Source: Dugong dugon (lineage: Eukaryota > Chordata > Mammalia > Sirenia > Dugongidae). From it: DNA of 64,000 nt. The translations under genes and the position numbers were made by a program. Below, in pieces: positions 12,701-27,700 of the stretch. The DNA lies in assembly GCA_030035585.1 (NCBI GenBank), contig CM057461.1, forward strand, positions 171,131,624 through 171,195,623, in the 5' to 3' direction. How positions within the stretch are numbered: the stretch's first letter is position 1; each line of letters opens with the position of its first letter. The notes under the pieces were generated by a model, which was not told where the DNA came from, did not search any database, and was given only the letters and a program-made list of their open reading frames with translations.

Positions 12701-15700
12701 AAGTTAGAGAACTTGTTTTTCTGTCACCACCAGCTTCTCACCTTCATCCTTTAAAATATATATACTAATCTTTAGGTAGTTTGTGAAGATATAAAAATCA
12801 AAGATGAGGACAGTGTTCAGTGCTGTTTCAAATATTTACTTGTTTAATTATTTCAGTACTTACTGAATTGTTATTGAATAAGTGAATTAGTATGTGATGG
12901 AGTGACTTGGTTTTTAGGTCAGGGATTTCAAATATATTATTATGTGTGTTTTATACCTTTATTTATATTTTTGTTTTTGGAAATATATTTTTTTAAATTT
13001 GGAAATGCTTTAAAATTTTTAAAAAAAAATACTGAGTTTATTTCAAAGCTTACTTAGATTATTATAGCTACCACTTATTGAGCATTTGGATTATGCTAGG
13101 CACTAAATAAGGCACTAGACTGGCAGGCATTCACTCTTTCATTTGGTTTTTATGAGTCTACAGGATATATGGAGCCCTGGTGGTGCAGTGGTTAAGAGCT
13201 CAGCAGCTAACAAAAGGTCAACAGTTCGAATCCACCAGCTGCTCCTTGGAAACCCTGTGGGGCAGTTTTACTCCTGTAGGGTTGCTATGCGTTGGAATCG
13301 ACTTGATGGCAACTGGTTTTTTTGGAGGTGACAGGATATATACCGTTCCCATTTTACAGAAGAGGAAACTGTGACTCCAGGAAATTAAGGATTTTGCCCA
13401 AGGCTATACAGCTATTAATTGTCAGAGCTGGGATTTGAGCCCAGGTCTTCTGGTCTCTTAAAGTGCACATGTTTTTTCCATTATGTTGTGCTGCCTCTTA
13501 TGATAACTTGCTATTCTTTCACAACTGCAGTCTTAAGCAGCAAGAGCCAGTTGATTAGAAGTAAGGCAACAACTTAGTTATATATAACTTTAAAATTTTT
13601 TTAATCCAAATAGGGAAATTTAATTATTGTAGTTTCAGAATCATAAAGAGAAAATTTGTAGACATCATTCAGGCTACAAGAACAAAACCATATTCTTTTT
13701 TTTTTTTTTTGTTTCCCCTTTGACCACAGGTTGCAGGACCTTTTTCAGCAAGAAAAGGGTAGAAAACGACCTTCAGTTCCTCCAAGTCCTGGAAGACTGA
13801 GACAAGGGGAAGAAAGCAAGGTAATAAAATAGGATCTTATCTCTTTTCCTCCAATGATGTAAATACTGTTGTTATAATTCCATTTATGACCTTTAGAAGT
13901 GAGTTTAAAACATGGTTTATTAATATTAAATAGTGTTTTCAATCTTGAAGTTAAAAGGTTTCAAGGTGTAAAAATGGTGTGGCAGTGGTGTTCGACCTTC
14001 TCATCTAATTTCACAAGGGGGAAGGAGAATCAAGATCAATAGCCCAAGAGTGATCCCTATGAGACAGGGTTCAGACATGCCTCTACCCTTCAACTTTTTT
14101 ACTAGTTCTGACAAAACTGTTCCTCCCATAGCACTCTCTGCTTTTCTGCTGGGTTCCATAGTTCATTGCATTGGGCATACAGAACTCACAGACCACACTC
14201 ACAGTTACGGGGTTTATTAGGGAAGTTGCTAGGTGCCGTGAGTCACTTCCAATCCATAGCAACCCTGTGTACGACAGAACTAAACACTGCCCGGTCCTGC
14301 GCCATCCTTACAATAGTTGTTATACGTGAGCCCCATTGTTACAGCCACACTGTATCAGTCCATCTTAGAGAGGGTCTTCCTCTTTTTGCTGACCCTGTGC
14401 TTTACCAAGCATGATGTCCTTCTCCAGGGACTGGTCCTTCCTGATGACATGTTCAAAGTACATGAGAAGAGGTTTTGCCATCCTTGCTTCTTAGAAGCAT
14501 TCTGGCTGTACTTCTTCCAAACAGATTTGTTTGTTTTTGTGGTAGTCTGTGGTATATTCAGTATTTTTCACCAACATCATAATTCAAAGGTGTCAATTCT
14601 TCAGTGTTTCTTATTTATTGTTCAGCTTTTGCATGCATATGAGGCACTTGAAAATGCCATGGCTTGTGTCAGGCAAACCTTAGTCCTCAAAGTGACATCT
14701 TTGCTTTTCGACACTTTAAAGAGGTCTTTTGCAGCAGATTTGCCCAGTGCAGCACCTCGTTTGATTTCTTGACTGCTGCTCCCATGGGTGTTGATTGTGG
14801 ATCCAAGTAAAAGGAAATTCTTGACAACTTCAGTTTTTTCTCCGTTTATCATGATGTTGCTTATTGGTCCAGTTCGAGGATTTTTGTTTTCTTTATGTTG
14901 AGATACAATCCATATTGAAGACTGTAGTGTTTTATCTTATCAGTGAGTGCTTCAAGTCCTCCTTAGGGAAGTAACAGGTTACAGTTCAGGTTCAGGAAGG
15001 CTTGGGATACAGTTCTTTGATCAGGACAGCCTCTTTTCAGCCATGCCTGCAGGCAGGTCTGTCTCTGGACTTTGGCCCCCAGACCTGGCTTCTGCCCTGC
15101 TTGTGCAAGTGTTACAAAGCTCTGTTAGCTCCGCCGATACATACCCATAGGCACCCCGCTCTACCAGTAAGCCTCAGCTTGAAGGCACTCAGCTCTAACT
15201 TGCTAGTCCACAAACCTAGCTCCACCATGTGCTTGGGGGCACCCTGCTCCAGCAAGCCTGCCTGAAGGCGCTCAGTTTTCTTGCTCTGTGGGCCAGGAAG
15301 CTCACTGCAGTGTCTCCTGACAGTCTCCTGCCTTTGCTGCCACCGTTTCTTTGCCACTGCTTCTTGCTGTCTTTGATGTTACAGTGCTCTTTCTTGGTCT
15401 CATGGTTCTAGGAGCTTCTCAGTGTAGGGATCCCAGGTCCAAAAGGACATACTCCACTCCTGGCCCTTCTTTCTTGGTGGTGGTGAGATCCTGTCCACTC
15501 TGCCTCCTAGATGGCTCATTTTAAGCCTAGCAGAATGGCAAAAGTGACCAATCCCCTTGTTAGGGTTCTGTATACCTTACTGCATGATACTACTCAGTCA
15601 TTTTCTGTGAGTCACAAAGACTATGGCTAGAGGGGCCATATTAAGTAATTCATTGCACCGCGCAAGGAGACATCACCTGGATTACTTTTATATCCTGCTG

Positions 15701-18700
15701 TGAAAGAAAATGGTCTGTTATAATTCGTTCATTTGAAACATTAATTTGAAGCTTCTATTTACCTGCATCACTGAGGGTAGCATTGTGCGGCAGTCAGTGC
15801 TACAAGGGAGAAGTGTGGATGCTCTGAGGTACAGTAGAGCCCTAATTTAGTTTACTACACAGTTTTGGGTGTTCTTTACCTCTGTGCTTAAATGAGTTGC
15901 TTTTCTCAAGGGGTCTGAACGAGTTAGTGCTACACATTGATTTAATTAGCCTTTTCTGATATTAATTTTCTATTGCTACGTAACAAACTACCATGAACTT
16001 AGTGGCCTAACACAATACAGATTTGTCATTTCACAATTTCCCTGTGCCAAGGATTTAGCATGCCCTGGCTGGGTTCTGTGCACATAGTCTTGCATGGCTG
16101 AAATCAAGGTTTTGGCTGGGGCTTTTATCTTACCTGAGGCTCAGAAGCCTCTTCTAAGCTCTTTCAGGTTGTTGGCAGAATTCAGTTAGTAGTAGTTATA
16201 GGCTGAGGACCCTCTTTCCTTGCTGGCTGTTGAATGGAGGCCGTTCTCAGCATTAGAGGCCACGCGTACTCCTTGTCACATGACCCTCCCCAAGTCTTCA
16301 AAGCCTGCAACAATGCATAATTCTTCTCTTGCTTCAAATCTCTTAATTCCTGTGCATCTGATTTCTAGACACAGATTTAAAGGGTTTATATGAGAGTAGG
16401 TCAGGCCCATCTGGATAATCTCCCTATTTTAAGATCAATTGATTTGGGACCTTAATTTCATCTGTAGAATCTCTTCATAGCAGTACCTAGAGTAGTATTT
16501 GATTGAATAACTGGGGAAAAGTCTGTGTACATCAGGGATTGGGAATCCTGGGGGACATCTTACAATTCTGTGTACCACACTTACCATATAGTAGATGAGT
16601 TAATTTCAGTATATTAAAGGTTTAATGTTCCGATACTATGAAGGCTTTCGCCAGAGTGTTTTCTTTTAGTGTAAGTGTGTAGTATTTGTAGAGGAATATG
16701 TAGTATTTGTAGAGGAATATTTTCTCGGAATGATGGATCCAAGTGCCTGAGATACGTGTGTTGTTTAGTAATATATGAATGAATTCTTTGTCTCTTAAAC
16801 AACTGGGTAAGAATCATTTTCCTTAAAGTTTAGGTGGGAGTAAGAATCAGGGTAACTGAAGATGATCTGTATGTTAGTATTTGCCAGCTAGTCTAAGGCT
16901 ACTAATGACTGCTACAGACTGCTGATGGCCTTTCCATTTGCCCAGTGAAGAAACTGCAAAGCTTATGGTATAAGATCTTTAAATTATAGTATGTAGATAC
17001 AGAACTAAAAATTCAAAATCATTCAACTTAGAATCATCTTTTTGAAAGATTGAAAGTTGATTTGAAAATCTGTAGAACTGCCATTATTGTCATTCATTAG
17101 ATAAATAGTTCTTGGGAACTATGTGTTAGACACTGTTCTAGGTACAATGTGTACAGTTGAGAATAAAGACCATAGTTTTTGTCCCTGTGGAACATTTGTC
17201 TAATGAGGGGGAGAATGACAGTAAACAGATGAACCAATAAATATAGAAAAAATAAAAAAGGCTATAAAGAAAAAAATAAGGGAGATAGAGCCTTGTTGAG
17301 GGAGTGGGTGGTAGTAGTGATGATGATTGGCTATCTTATGTAGAAAGTCTCTCTGGGAAAGTCTCTCTGATATGGTGACCTTTAAGCAAAGACCTTAGAA
17401 ATGACTTTGTAATCATATTGTACATGGGGCTTAGGCATTCTAAGTATATCTTATCTGTGGATGTGGGACTTGAGAAAAGTGGATAATAAAAGATTCCTGG
17501 ACTTAGATGGATAATCTTAAGTAGTTCTTAGATGCTTTAATGCTAAGAAGTGAGCTATTTAGAGCAATATTCTCAAAGAGTGGTTAAAGGACCCCTGGGA
17601 CTTTGAGATTTTCAGGGAATCCGCAAGATCTCCTTTTTTCAATTGCATACTTATGAGGTTGGATTTTCTTTATATATTTCAATCAGAACAATATATCTTA
17701 GCAGATTAAATGTAGGAGCCAGATATTAATTTAGCTGTCTTCTATTAAGCTAGACATTAAAGATACCTGTAAAAGTGTAAAACAGTGCCACTCTTTTCAC
17801 CATTTTTTTTGGTGGAACATAGTTTTTTTTTGTAAAAAAAAAAAATGTTAGTTATGTTAATATGTAGTGTGTTTATTGTTATTTTTAAATGAGTAAGTGC
17901 ATATTCTAAAAACTCTCTCAATTTTAATTTCTAACAAGGTAAAAATTAAGATTTGCAGGTCCTTAATCCTTTTTAAGAGTGTAAAGAGGTCGTGAGCCCA
18001 GAAGTGTAGTATTTGCTGGGTTAGAGAATTTAAAAAATGTGACTTTAATGTTAATAACAAAGTATCTGCTCCACAGATAAGTACGATGGATGCAACTCCA
18101 CGGAATGTTTCTCCAGGACTTCAAAATGGCGAGAAAGGTTGGTCTTTGAGTCTAGTGATCACCTGCTGTTGGACTTAAGGAAATTTCTTAGTCTATAAAT
18201 CTTGTTTAACTGTTAATTTTAAGTATTTCTATTTCTGATGTAATTGCTTATAGACCTTTTTTTTTACTTTCTTTAGAGCATTTATAACCCTGGCAGCTTA
18301 AGAATATTATAAAGTATATTGAAAGAAAATAAGATAAAGAAATACGTACTATATAGAGAGGACTGCTGTTAGGGGAAGTACAAAGACAAAAAAGGAAATT
18401 GAATTCTGTTTTGCTGATTATTTCAAAAGTTCCACTGTAAGAATCTTAGAAAATTTATATTTTTATGCCACTAAAATCTTTTCTAGCCTTAAGATGTCTC
18501 TCACAGTATTTCATTGAATACTGCGGTACCACCCTAGAAAATTTGTAGGAAATTTAGTCTATAGAACAGGAGCTCAAACTCATAATTCTTGACTTTTTTC
18601 TATTACAGTTAGATGAGTTTTTTTTTTTTTTTTTCTCTCTCAGAATGAGCATGTGATTTTTTTCCCCCCAGTAGTATCCTAATTTCATTCCTTGTTAAAT

Positions 18701-21700
18701 TGAATGAACTTATATTTAGGTAGAAATTGTGGTATAGTGGACAGAGTATTGGAGAGGAGTCAAACTTGTTGCCAGTTACAGTACTGCCAATAAGATTTTA
18801 ATTATGGTCAAGTCATTTAACTTCTTAAATTTTTGTACACATTTATATAACATGAGCTAAATAGCCTAGTTCATTTCTAAGAAGCTAAAATCCTGTTTTA
18901 GGAAGTAGAATTATTAGTTGGCATTTTGGAAACATTTATATTACGCAGAAATGGACTTAGCGTTTTTAAATGACTCATTTAAGATCATGTTTTTCTTTAG
19001 AGGATCGCTTCTTAACAACCCTGTCCAGTCAGAGCTCCACCAGTTCTCCCCATCTTCAGCTGCCAACTCCACCTGAAGCCATGTCTGAGCAGATGGTAGG
19101 AGGGCCCCCTGAACTCGATACAGTCAGCAGTTCCGAAGGTACCGTTTAGTCACTTTTACTGTACTTCAGTGAATCTAAGACTGAAAGATGCCTCTTTTTT
19201 TTTTAATGTATCACCAAAAAAGAAAAACACTGCAAATTCTTTGACACAATGCTTTTTTACCCTTTAGAATTTTTAAAAAAATTTTGTACTTATTGAAAGT
19301 GCTCTTTTAGACTTAATGTAGATACAGCTTTTTATTATATCACTTGTTCCTTCAGTTGCACCAAATGACACGTAGATTTATCAGTAACAAAATGTCATGC
19401 AGCTTCATCTACTTTCTGGGAATCTTACTTTCTTAAGTCCCATAAAGTACGTGTTCATTGCTTTATAAGAAAATAGAGACATTGCAGCCATTTCTCCAAC
19501 GATAAATATTTGCTTCACTAATAGCAAATTTTTAAGGAACCCTAAGTGCTCAACTGCTAACAGAAAGGTTGGCGGTTTGAACTCACCCAGCGACTCCACT
19601 AGAGAAAAGACCTAGTGATCTGCTTCTGTAAAGATTACAGCCCAGAAGACTCTGTATAGTAGTTCTACTCTGTCATATGGGGTTGCTATGGCTCGGAATC
19701 AGCTTGGTGGCACCTAACAACAATAGCAAATTTATGTCATGCATCTCTCTTTCCTTGCTTTCTGTTTACACAGTAACTGCTTAACTCTGGTGTAAACCAT
19801 TAAGACTTTAAATTGCAATGAAACTCAGGTGTAATAACCACAGTGCATATAACTGAGTTGAAGTGGCAACATGAACAGCTGTCGTTAAGTTCATGCATGC
19901 TCAGGCAGTAATTTCATCATGGCTGTGGCCTGGACGCCTATGATGTAAGAAGTCATCAGTTGTAGGATGACCCCAATTTCAGAGATGTTACGATGTGATA
20001 AAATGCGCCCCTGAAGTCACTGCTGTGTATGCTGCACTGTCACTTCCTTTGATCTCTTAAGAGTCACAATTCCTAGATAAGAAACTTTAAACCACAATTG
20101 GTAGTTATGGTGTGCAAATGTCTATATTCCAAAAAGAAATAAAGTTGACCCTTTATACTTTCTTATTCTTCCTGTATATTAACATATATTTTTCATCCTA
20201 GATGTGTTTGATGGACATTTGCTGGGATCCACAGACAGCCAGGTGAAGGAAAAATCAACCATGAAAGCTATCTTTGCAAATTTGCTTCCAGGAAATAGTT
20301 ATAATCCTATTCCATTTCCTTTGTAAGTACTATAAAAACCAGTGACTGTTGGGTGGTTTTATGTTCACTTAATTTCTAAACTACTTCTGGATAGACTTAC
20401 TCTCTAATTATTTAAATGTATTTACTTATATGTGTTTCTCAAGCCTAAATTATATTTTGTCATAGTAAAAGAGATGTGTTTTGATATAATGTAATTTGTG
20501 GAGCATATAATCCTTATTATATAGTAGATGAGCAGGGGAAGAAAGCATTAACTAATGTTACTTAATGCTCGAGGCTACTGGTTCTGAAAATAATTGCTTA
20601 TTTTTTCTGAATAAAGTGAGTAAACTGAGGGAATAACTATTTTATGGCCTTTGCATATGCTTTCACCTTCTTTCTTAATCTTAACTCTTATTCGTTTCTT
20701 TCTCAGGAAAACCTTCCTTCCTAGATCCTTCCTATCCCTCGCCCAGACCAAATTAGGTCTCTTTGTTATAGGTTCTCATGGCTTCCTCATAGTACTTATC
20801 ACCACAGATAGTGCTTATATTTGTTTTTAGGATTATTTGTTTCTTTATCCTCTTATATTGTACACTCTACCATGCCTAATTTTTTCCCCTCAGCACTGTA
20901 TTGTTAACATCTAGCACATGTTAGGTTCTTAGTAGTAGTTTTTCTTAATATTATATCCCTGGCACATGATAGGTTCTCAGTAAATAACTATTTCACAGAT
21001 TGAATATGTCTGCTTTAGTGTCTGGGGAGTTAGAGTTGGAAATCAGGGGAGCAAGATTAGGGATTCAGATAGTCATGCCAGAGTTTCTGTGTGATACTAG
21101 GAGAGTGGCTGTGTTGTATTATTTGTTGGGCTAGTAGTATATCTTTTCTACAATTTCTAGAAGACTTTTCTCTCAAGCTAAGAGTAGAACAAAATATTTC
21201 AGACTCCTGCTCTTCATTGTAAATCCTTTTTTAGATTAATACGGCCCAAAGTCTTAGTAGTAGGGAAAGCTTTATTTGGAATGACTACTCCAGAACCTCT
21301 GATTTGAGACCTAGTTCTCATAATCTTTTAAATTGCCTTCAGAAACTTTCTCTTGATGAGGGCTGTGGGGATCATGGTCTCAGGGAACGTCTAGCTCAAT
21401 TGGCACAACGTAGTTTATAAGGAAAATGTTCTACATTCTACTTTGGTGAGTAGCGTCTGGGGTCTTAAAAGCCTGTGAGCAGCCATGTAAGATACTCCAC
21501 TGGTGTCACCCCTTTGGGAGCAAGGGAGAGTGAAGAAAACAGGATACAAGGAAAAGATTAGTCCAAAGGACTAGTAGACCACAACTACCATGGCCTCCAC
21601 CAGACTGAGTCCAGTACAACTAGATGGTGCCCGGCTACCACCACTGACTGTTCTAACCGGGATCACAACAGAGGGTCCCAGGCTGAGCTGGAGAAAAACA

Positions 21701-24700
21701 CAGAACAAAATTCTAACTCAAAAAAACATCAGACTTAATTGGCCTGACAGAGACTGGAGAAACCCGAGAGTATGGCCCTCAGACACCCTTTTAGCTCAGT
21801 AATGAAGTCACTCCAGAGGTTCACCTTCTAGCCAAAGATTAGACAAGCCCATATGACAAAACGAGACTAACGGGGCAAACCAGCCCAGAGGCAAGGACTA
21901 GAAGGCAGGAGGGCACAGGAAAAGTGGTAATAGGGAACCCATGGTTGAGAAGGGAGTGTACTGACATGTCATGGGGTTGTTAATCAATGTTATAAAACAA
22001 TATGTGTACTGACTGTTTAATGAGAAGCTAGTTTGTTCTTCAAACCTTCATCTAAAGTACAATTAAAATCAGTCAAAAACTTTCTGTTGATATCTTTTTG
22101 TTGCCTGTTTGGTTCAAGTTCTCAGCATCTACATACATTTTGACTGCTTATATTCTTAGTGTGCAGAATTTAGTTAACTGAAAATTGTCTTGAGATTTAC
22201 TTGTCATGTGCTAAGGGTCTGTATATGTAATATTCTGCTGATTTTGTTTTTATTCATTTATTTATCTTTAAATTTTGAACAGTGATCCAGATAAACACTA
22301 CTTGATGTATGAACATGAACGGGTGCCCATTGCAGTCTGTGAGAAGGAACCCAGCTCCATCATTGCTTTTGCTCTCAGGTATTATTCTTGGGACTGTTTC
22401 ACCTATGGTTGTATGTATATATTTTATGCATGTTTATTAATCACCTTATTTTTGGGATCTTTCACATAGGTAAAGGAAAAAGATTAAATGTAAGCAAAAT
22501 ATATATTCTTTGGGTGTGATAGCCTGGTCTCTTTGTAACTGTAAACCTTCTTTTCCTCTAAATAATGGGATACAGGATGACTCTTAAGCTCCTAATACAG
22601 AAATTTATTAGGTAAATTATTTATACTAATCCTTGAATTCTCTAACCATTCTCTCTAATACGCGTGCATCGTGCCCACTTGCTTTATAGCTTCCTTCCAT
22701 TTACTTACTAATATAATATTGCTATAGATTTGCCTTATATCATCTGGATATCTTTTTTGTACTCTTTATTTCCTTTTTGCTTCCACACTTACCAGGTAAC
22801 ATTTTTCTACTTAGAGTAATGTTGTTTCTGTCCCTTAGTCCCTAGGCATTTCTGATTTTTTAATTTACGTGCCCACAGTTATCATGTGCCTTAAAGAAGC
22901 ACTCCATTTCAAACATATTTATTACATATTATGTCCAAAATAAATGTTAATACTAAGATTTTTAATCTTAAAGTTACCTTAGCAATGGTTGCAATTAGTT
23001 TAAGTAAAATCTGAAAGTTTTAAAAATAAAAATTTCAGTGCCTTCCAATGGAAAAAAAAATGATTTTTCTTTTTAAACAAGGAGGCCATTTATTCAACAG
23101 ATGTTTGAGTGTCTACAATATGTGTTATACTAGGCATTGGTTATACAGGGGTAAACAAGACAGATTTATATGCCTGTGCCTTAATGGAGTTCAGCATTTA
23201 CTGTTTGGGTAATGAATATTTTTCCTGTATAAGATGCCGCATGACAGATTTTGTATTTTTCCCTTTTGGCCTTTAGGAAAATAGTATTTGCTTCTCACTT
23301 TACTGAATTGTCATACTACATTAGTAGATAAGAAAGTTCGGAAAGTCAACTAAATCGGAAATATCTTTTGTATTATTAGGGAGCAATTATTCTACTTGAG
23401 GTCACCTTTTTTCAATGTCTTGGAAAAATAACACCCCTTAAGATGCCTCTCTTGTTCCCTGACATCTGAGGGATGGACTGCTGTCTAGAGTTGAAGGATT
23501 TTTTTGGCCAATGCAACATTAAAAAAATTTTTTTTTCTTAAAGTTCATTACTTTTAAGTGGGAAAACACTCTCAAGTTCTTTCCTACTCTGTTGTACTAA
23601 ACCCTGAAATTTCATACTTACAAATTACCTGTTCAACCTCTGAAGGCATTTGATGTAAATGTTAGTAAGCCTTTCTGATCATTGTTTAGGATGATGATAC
23701 TGGTTTGTGTGTTGGTGGGTTGTATTTTGTATTGTTTTGTTAGAAGACATTGACCTTCCTCATGAAGCTTCTACTTGCTCACTTTTGTTAGTTAACCCAA
23801 ATGTATTTGTTTAATTATTGACATTTCTGGATAATGATGTATTTCTGTAATTCAAAGCTTATTCTGAAGCATATGATTCATTTTGAAAGAAAAGCTTAAT
23901 GTTTAACAGTTTTCAATCTGTTTCTACCCGAAGTTGTAAAGAATACCGAAATGCCTTAGAGGAATTGTCCAAAGCTACTCTGTGGAACAGTGCTGAAGAA
24001 GGGCTTCAAACAAATAGGTGATCCATAATTGAGTAGCATCTATTTCATTCAATTTTGTCATCATTTTCTAAGTACTAATTCTTCAATTGTATTATAGCAT
24101 AATATTAGCATGAAAATTGCTAGGATACAGATAATGGTGCTCATACTTGACAATCCTTGTATCCGTTGCTGTTGAGTTGATTCTGACTCATACAGACCCT
24201 GTAGGACAGAGTATAAGTGTCCCATAGGGTTTCCAAGGCTGTAGTCTTTACAGAAGCAGACTGCTACATCTTTCCCCCGTGGAATGGCTGATGGGTTTGA
24301 ACCGCCAACCTATAAGTTAGCAGCTGAGCACTTTAACCACTGTGCCATCAGGGCTCCTCAGACAATAATTGAAACAACAAAATTCAAGTATATCAAAAGA
24401 CCATAAACAGTGCGTTACAGTACACTTTTTTCGTAATTGCAGTAGCTGTTCAATGTATATTGTAGGTTTAAACTTCTAACTTCTCTTTACCATTTTCATT
24501 AAAAAAAAGATAGTAATTTATGGAATAAGAAAGTTACTATGTATCTGAAATTGCAGGTTTTACATGATAATTAAAGAATCTAATTGTTAACCCCCTCTCC
24601 CTGCAAAACATAGTCCTTTTAGCGTGTTCAGTGTTTTAGACATTTAAAATTGTCACAGGCTCATTATTATGATTCTTACTGAAATAGGTCTGCCAACTTT

Positions 24701-27700
24701 GTTACCAGGATAGAATTTTATCTGAATTAATATTTCTTCTTGATGACTAGTATGAGAAATATGAAATTGCTATTTTCTTTGTTTGACTTTTGATTGCTAA
24801 TAGAGTATAATGGACTTGAGAAAACGGTTATAAAAGCCTGTGCTTTATATATTTTTTTCCATACTTCTTTTATAGTTGTAACATTTTATTTTTTAAGTTT
24901 AGTAGTTATTTCAAAACTTTTTCTTTCGTATTCTAACCTGTGTTCATATAAACTATGAATCAGATTTCTGATATTGTGGATGAGTTAGATGGAGAGTAGA
25001 TAAGTGTAGGAATCAGAGTACTTGTTATTTTCTATCTGAATAATATGAAGCCTACTTCTCCTGTGTTTTTCATTTTAGTACTTTAGACAGCAGACCAAAG
25101 AGCAGCAGCCCTGTTAGATTGCCTGACATCAGTGGAGGACAGACAAACCGGACAGCAGAAGCAGAACCACAACCAAGTAAGATTACAAAGGGAGAAGTAT
25201 TCATGATTAGTTTTATTTGTAATTATGGTTTGAAGGAGTAAACACATTAAAGAAGAAATGCCATCTCGCACAGATGTACTACTGTATTTTAATGCAAGTA
25301 ACGTGCACCTTTTGCATTTGTTTGCTGGCCATGCCCTCCCTGTGAGGTAAGAATGCTTTTTTTTTTTAACAGAAACCTGTGGAAGAGGTTTGGCTTGTGA
25401 GAGTGCCTCATGGGATGGGGTGTGGGGGTGTGGGTGGGGGGCCCACAGCCAGCAGGCAAGTGCAGAAGGTACACTATTATTTGCGTCAAAATAACCGTGC
25501 TTCTGGTATTTGAAATACAGGCAGTCCCTGGATTAAGAACAAGTTCCTTTCCGAAGTTGAATTTGTATGTACGTCAGACCAGCTAGGTACAGTTTGTCTC
25601 TAATGTCAGTTAGTCAAATGCTTGTCTTCGTATACAGTACATAGTGTATCTTTCTATGCATAAAACCATTTAAAGAAACACTTCCAGATATACCAAAAAC
25701 ATCTGCAACATAATAATACAGTAATAATAATGTTTAGATGTGTGTTACAAAGTAGTGCCTGTTTGTTATTATGAACCATTTTATATACCTTGAATTTTTA
25801 ACATAATGGGGCTTTATGGGGGTTGGTTCATAACTACAGGTTGTATGTAAGTCAGATGTTCATAACCCAGGGAATGAACTGTATAGATTTTAAAAAAATT
25901 TTATCTTTTATCCATGTTTTGCTTTTCTTCTTTTGAGTCTTACCTTAAAACATCCTTGGTCTGTGCAAAAAACCACAAAAACAAAAACAAAAACCAGCAT
26001 CTGCCTTCCTAGAGCTTTCAGTTTAAAGGGTATAACCTAAGAAACACAGCAGCAGTTAACTTTGTCTTAGATTTTAACAGTATTTTTGGCACTGTGAGAA
26101 CTTTTCATGCAGTATCTACTTTAATCCCATAGTAACCATATAAAGATTATTTGACATATCCCTATTTTTCAGATAAGGTAGTTGAGACTAAGAAAAAGTA
26201 CGTAACTTGCTCAAGATTGTACAGTGGAGCTGGATTTGTACTTAGGCCTCTCTGACATTGTTAGTCAGGATGCATTCAGCTATAAGTAATAGAAGACTCA
26301 AATGACTATAGGGGCTTAAATGACTTTTTTTTCTAAGATTGCAACATCTGTGGGTAGGCTGTGGCTGGCATTGGTTCAGCTGCTCAGCAGTGTTGTGACA
26401 ATATAGGGGAAATTTCTCTTGAGATTCTCTTATTTTTCCTCATGGTCACAAATGTTCATTTAATGTCTGCATCTGAGGCAGGAAGAAGGGAGGTGTAAGC
26501 TGTAGCTGTTTGCTTTTATTAGGAAAGCAGAGGCTTGTCCTTAAGCCTCTCTGGTCAGAACTGAGTCTCATGGTCATTCCTCACTACAAAGGAGATCGAA
26601 GTAGTAGTGAGAAGCTTTGTCCTGGTTGGCTTATATAAATCATGATCCATTTCCTGGGGCTCTGCACATTGTTGCCCCAAACAAAATTGTAGTTCCTGTT
26701 AGCAAGGAGCAAGGGAGGAGTAGATGTTAAGGAGGCAATTATGGTGTCTGCCATCCTAAGTAAGCACTGTATGATTAACATTTTTTGTGGATTTTATAAA
26801 TGATAAATGATGTAAGATTACAATCACACATACTATTGATACGATAAAGCTCAAAACTAAGAGCAACACTAGAGAACAAACTTGTAAAATTCTTGGTCAT
26901 CCTATACTGGTTATTTTTTGAAAGATGTTGAAAGCAAAATCTTGTATTTTAGAATGTTGAAAACTAGGAACAGAAATGATGTGAATATATTGCCTTTAAC
27001 TCTGAATTCTTGTAGCTTGTAAAATTGTTTTTAGTTTAACTATACTGTAATGTTATAAGAACTCAGCCTTAACTTAATCTTGTTGCTTAATATATTACAA
27101 CTGTCCTTAAAAGATATTTTTGAAAGGCATTCTGTAGAATTTCTCACATTTGAGAACTAGTTAAGCTTTGCTTTCCTGTTTTTGATATAAGAGCACTTAA
27201 CTACTCAAAAAAGCATAAAACATGTGGAGTAATAATCAGTGCAAACATAAGTATCAGTGTTACTTACATTTATTTCCTCATATAATGGTTACTGCTAGCA
27301 GAGGAACGAGTTGAACATTTTTTTATTTTTCTAACTGCAGTGACCTGTACTTAAAATTAATATGCTACCTCTTATTTTTAGCCAAAAAGGCTTCTGGAGT
27401 GTTGTCCTTCTTCCGAGGGACAGCAGGGAAAAGCCCTGACCTCTCTTCCCAGAAGAGAGAGACCTTACGTGGAGCAGATAGTGCTTACTACCAGGTTGGG
27501 CAGACGGGCAAGGAGGGGACGGAGAATCAAGGCAATGAGCCTCAAGGTGTGTTAAAGGAAACCAAATGTGCTCACTCTAGGCTTTATTTATATTAGTTGC
27601 TTAATTCCCCTTTTAGCCGCAAGTACATAATTCTTAGTGCCAAAACCAAGGCCTTCCCTCTCTTTTCACATCTCAGTGTGGTAGAATAGAAAAAGTGTGG

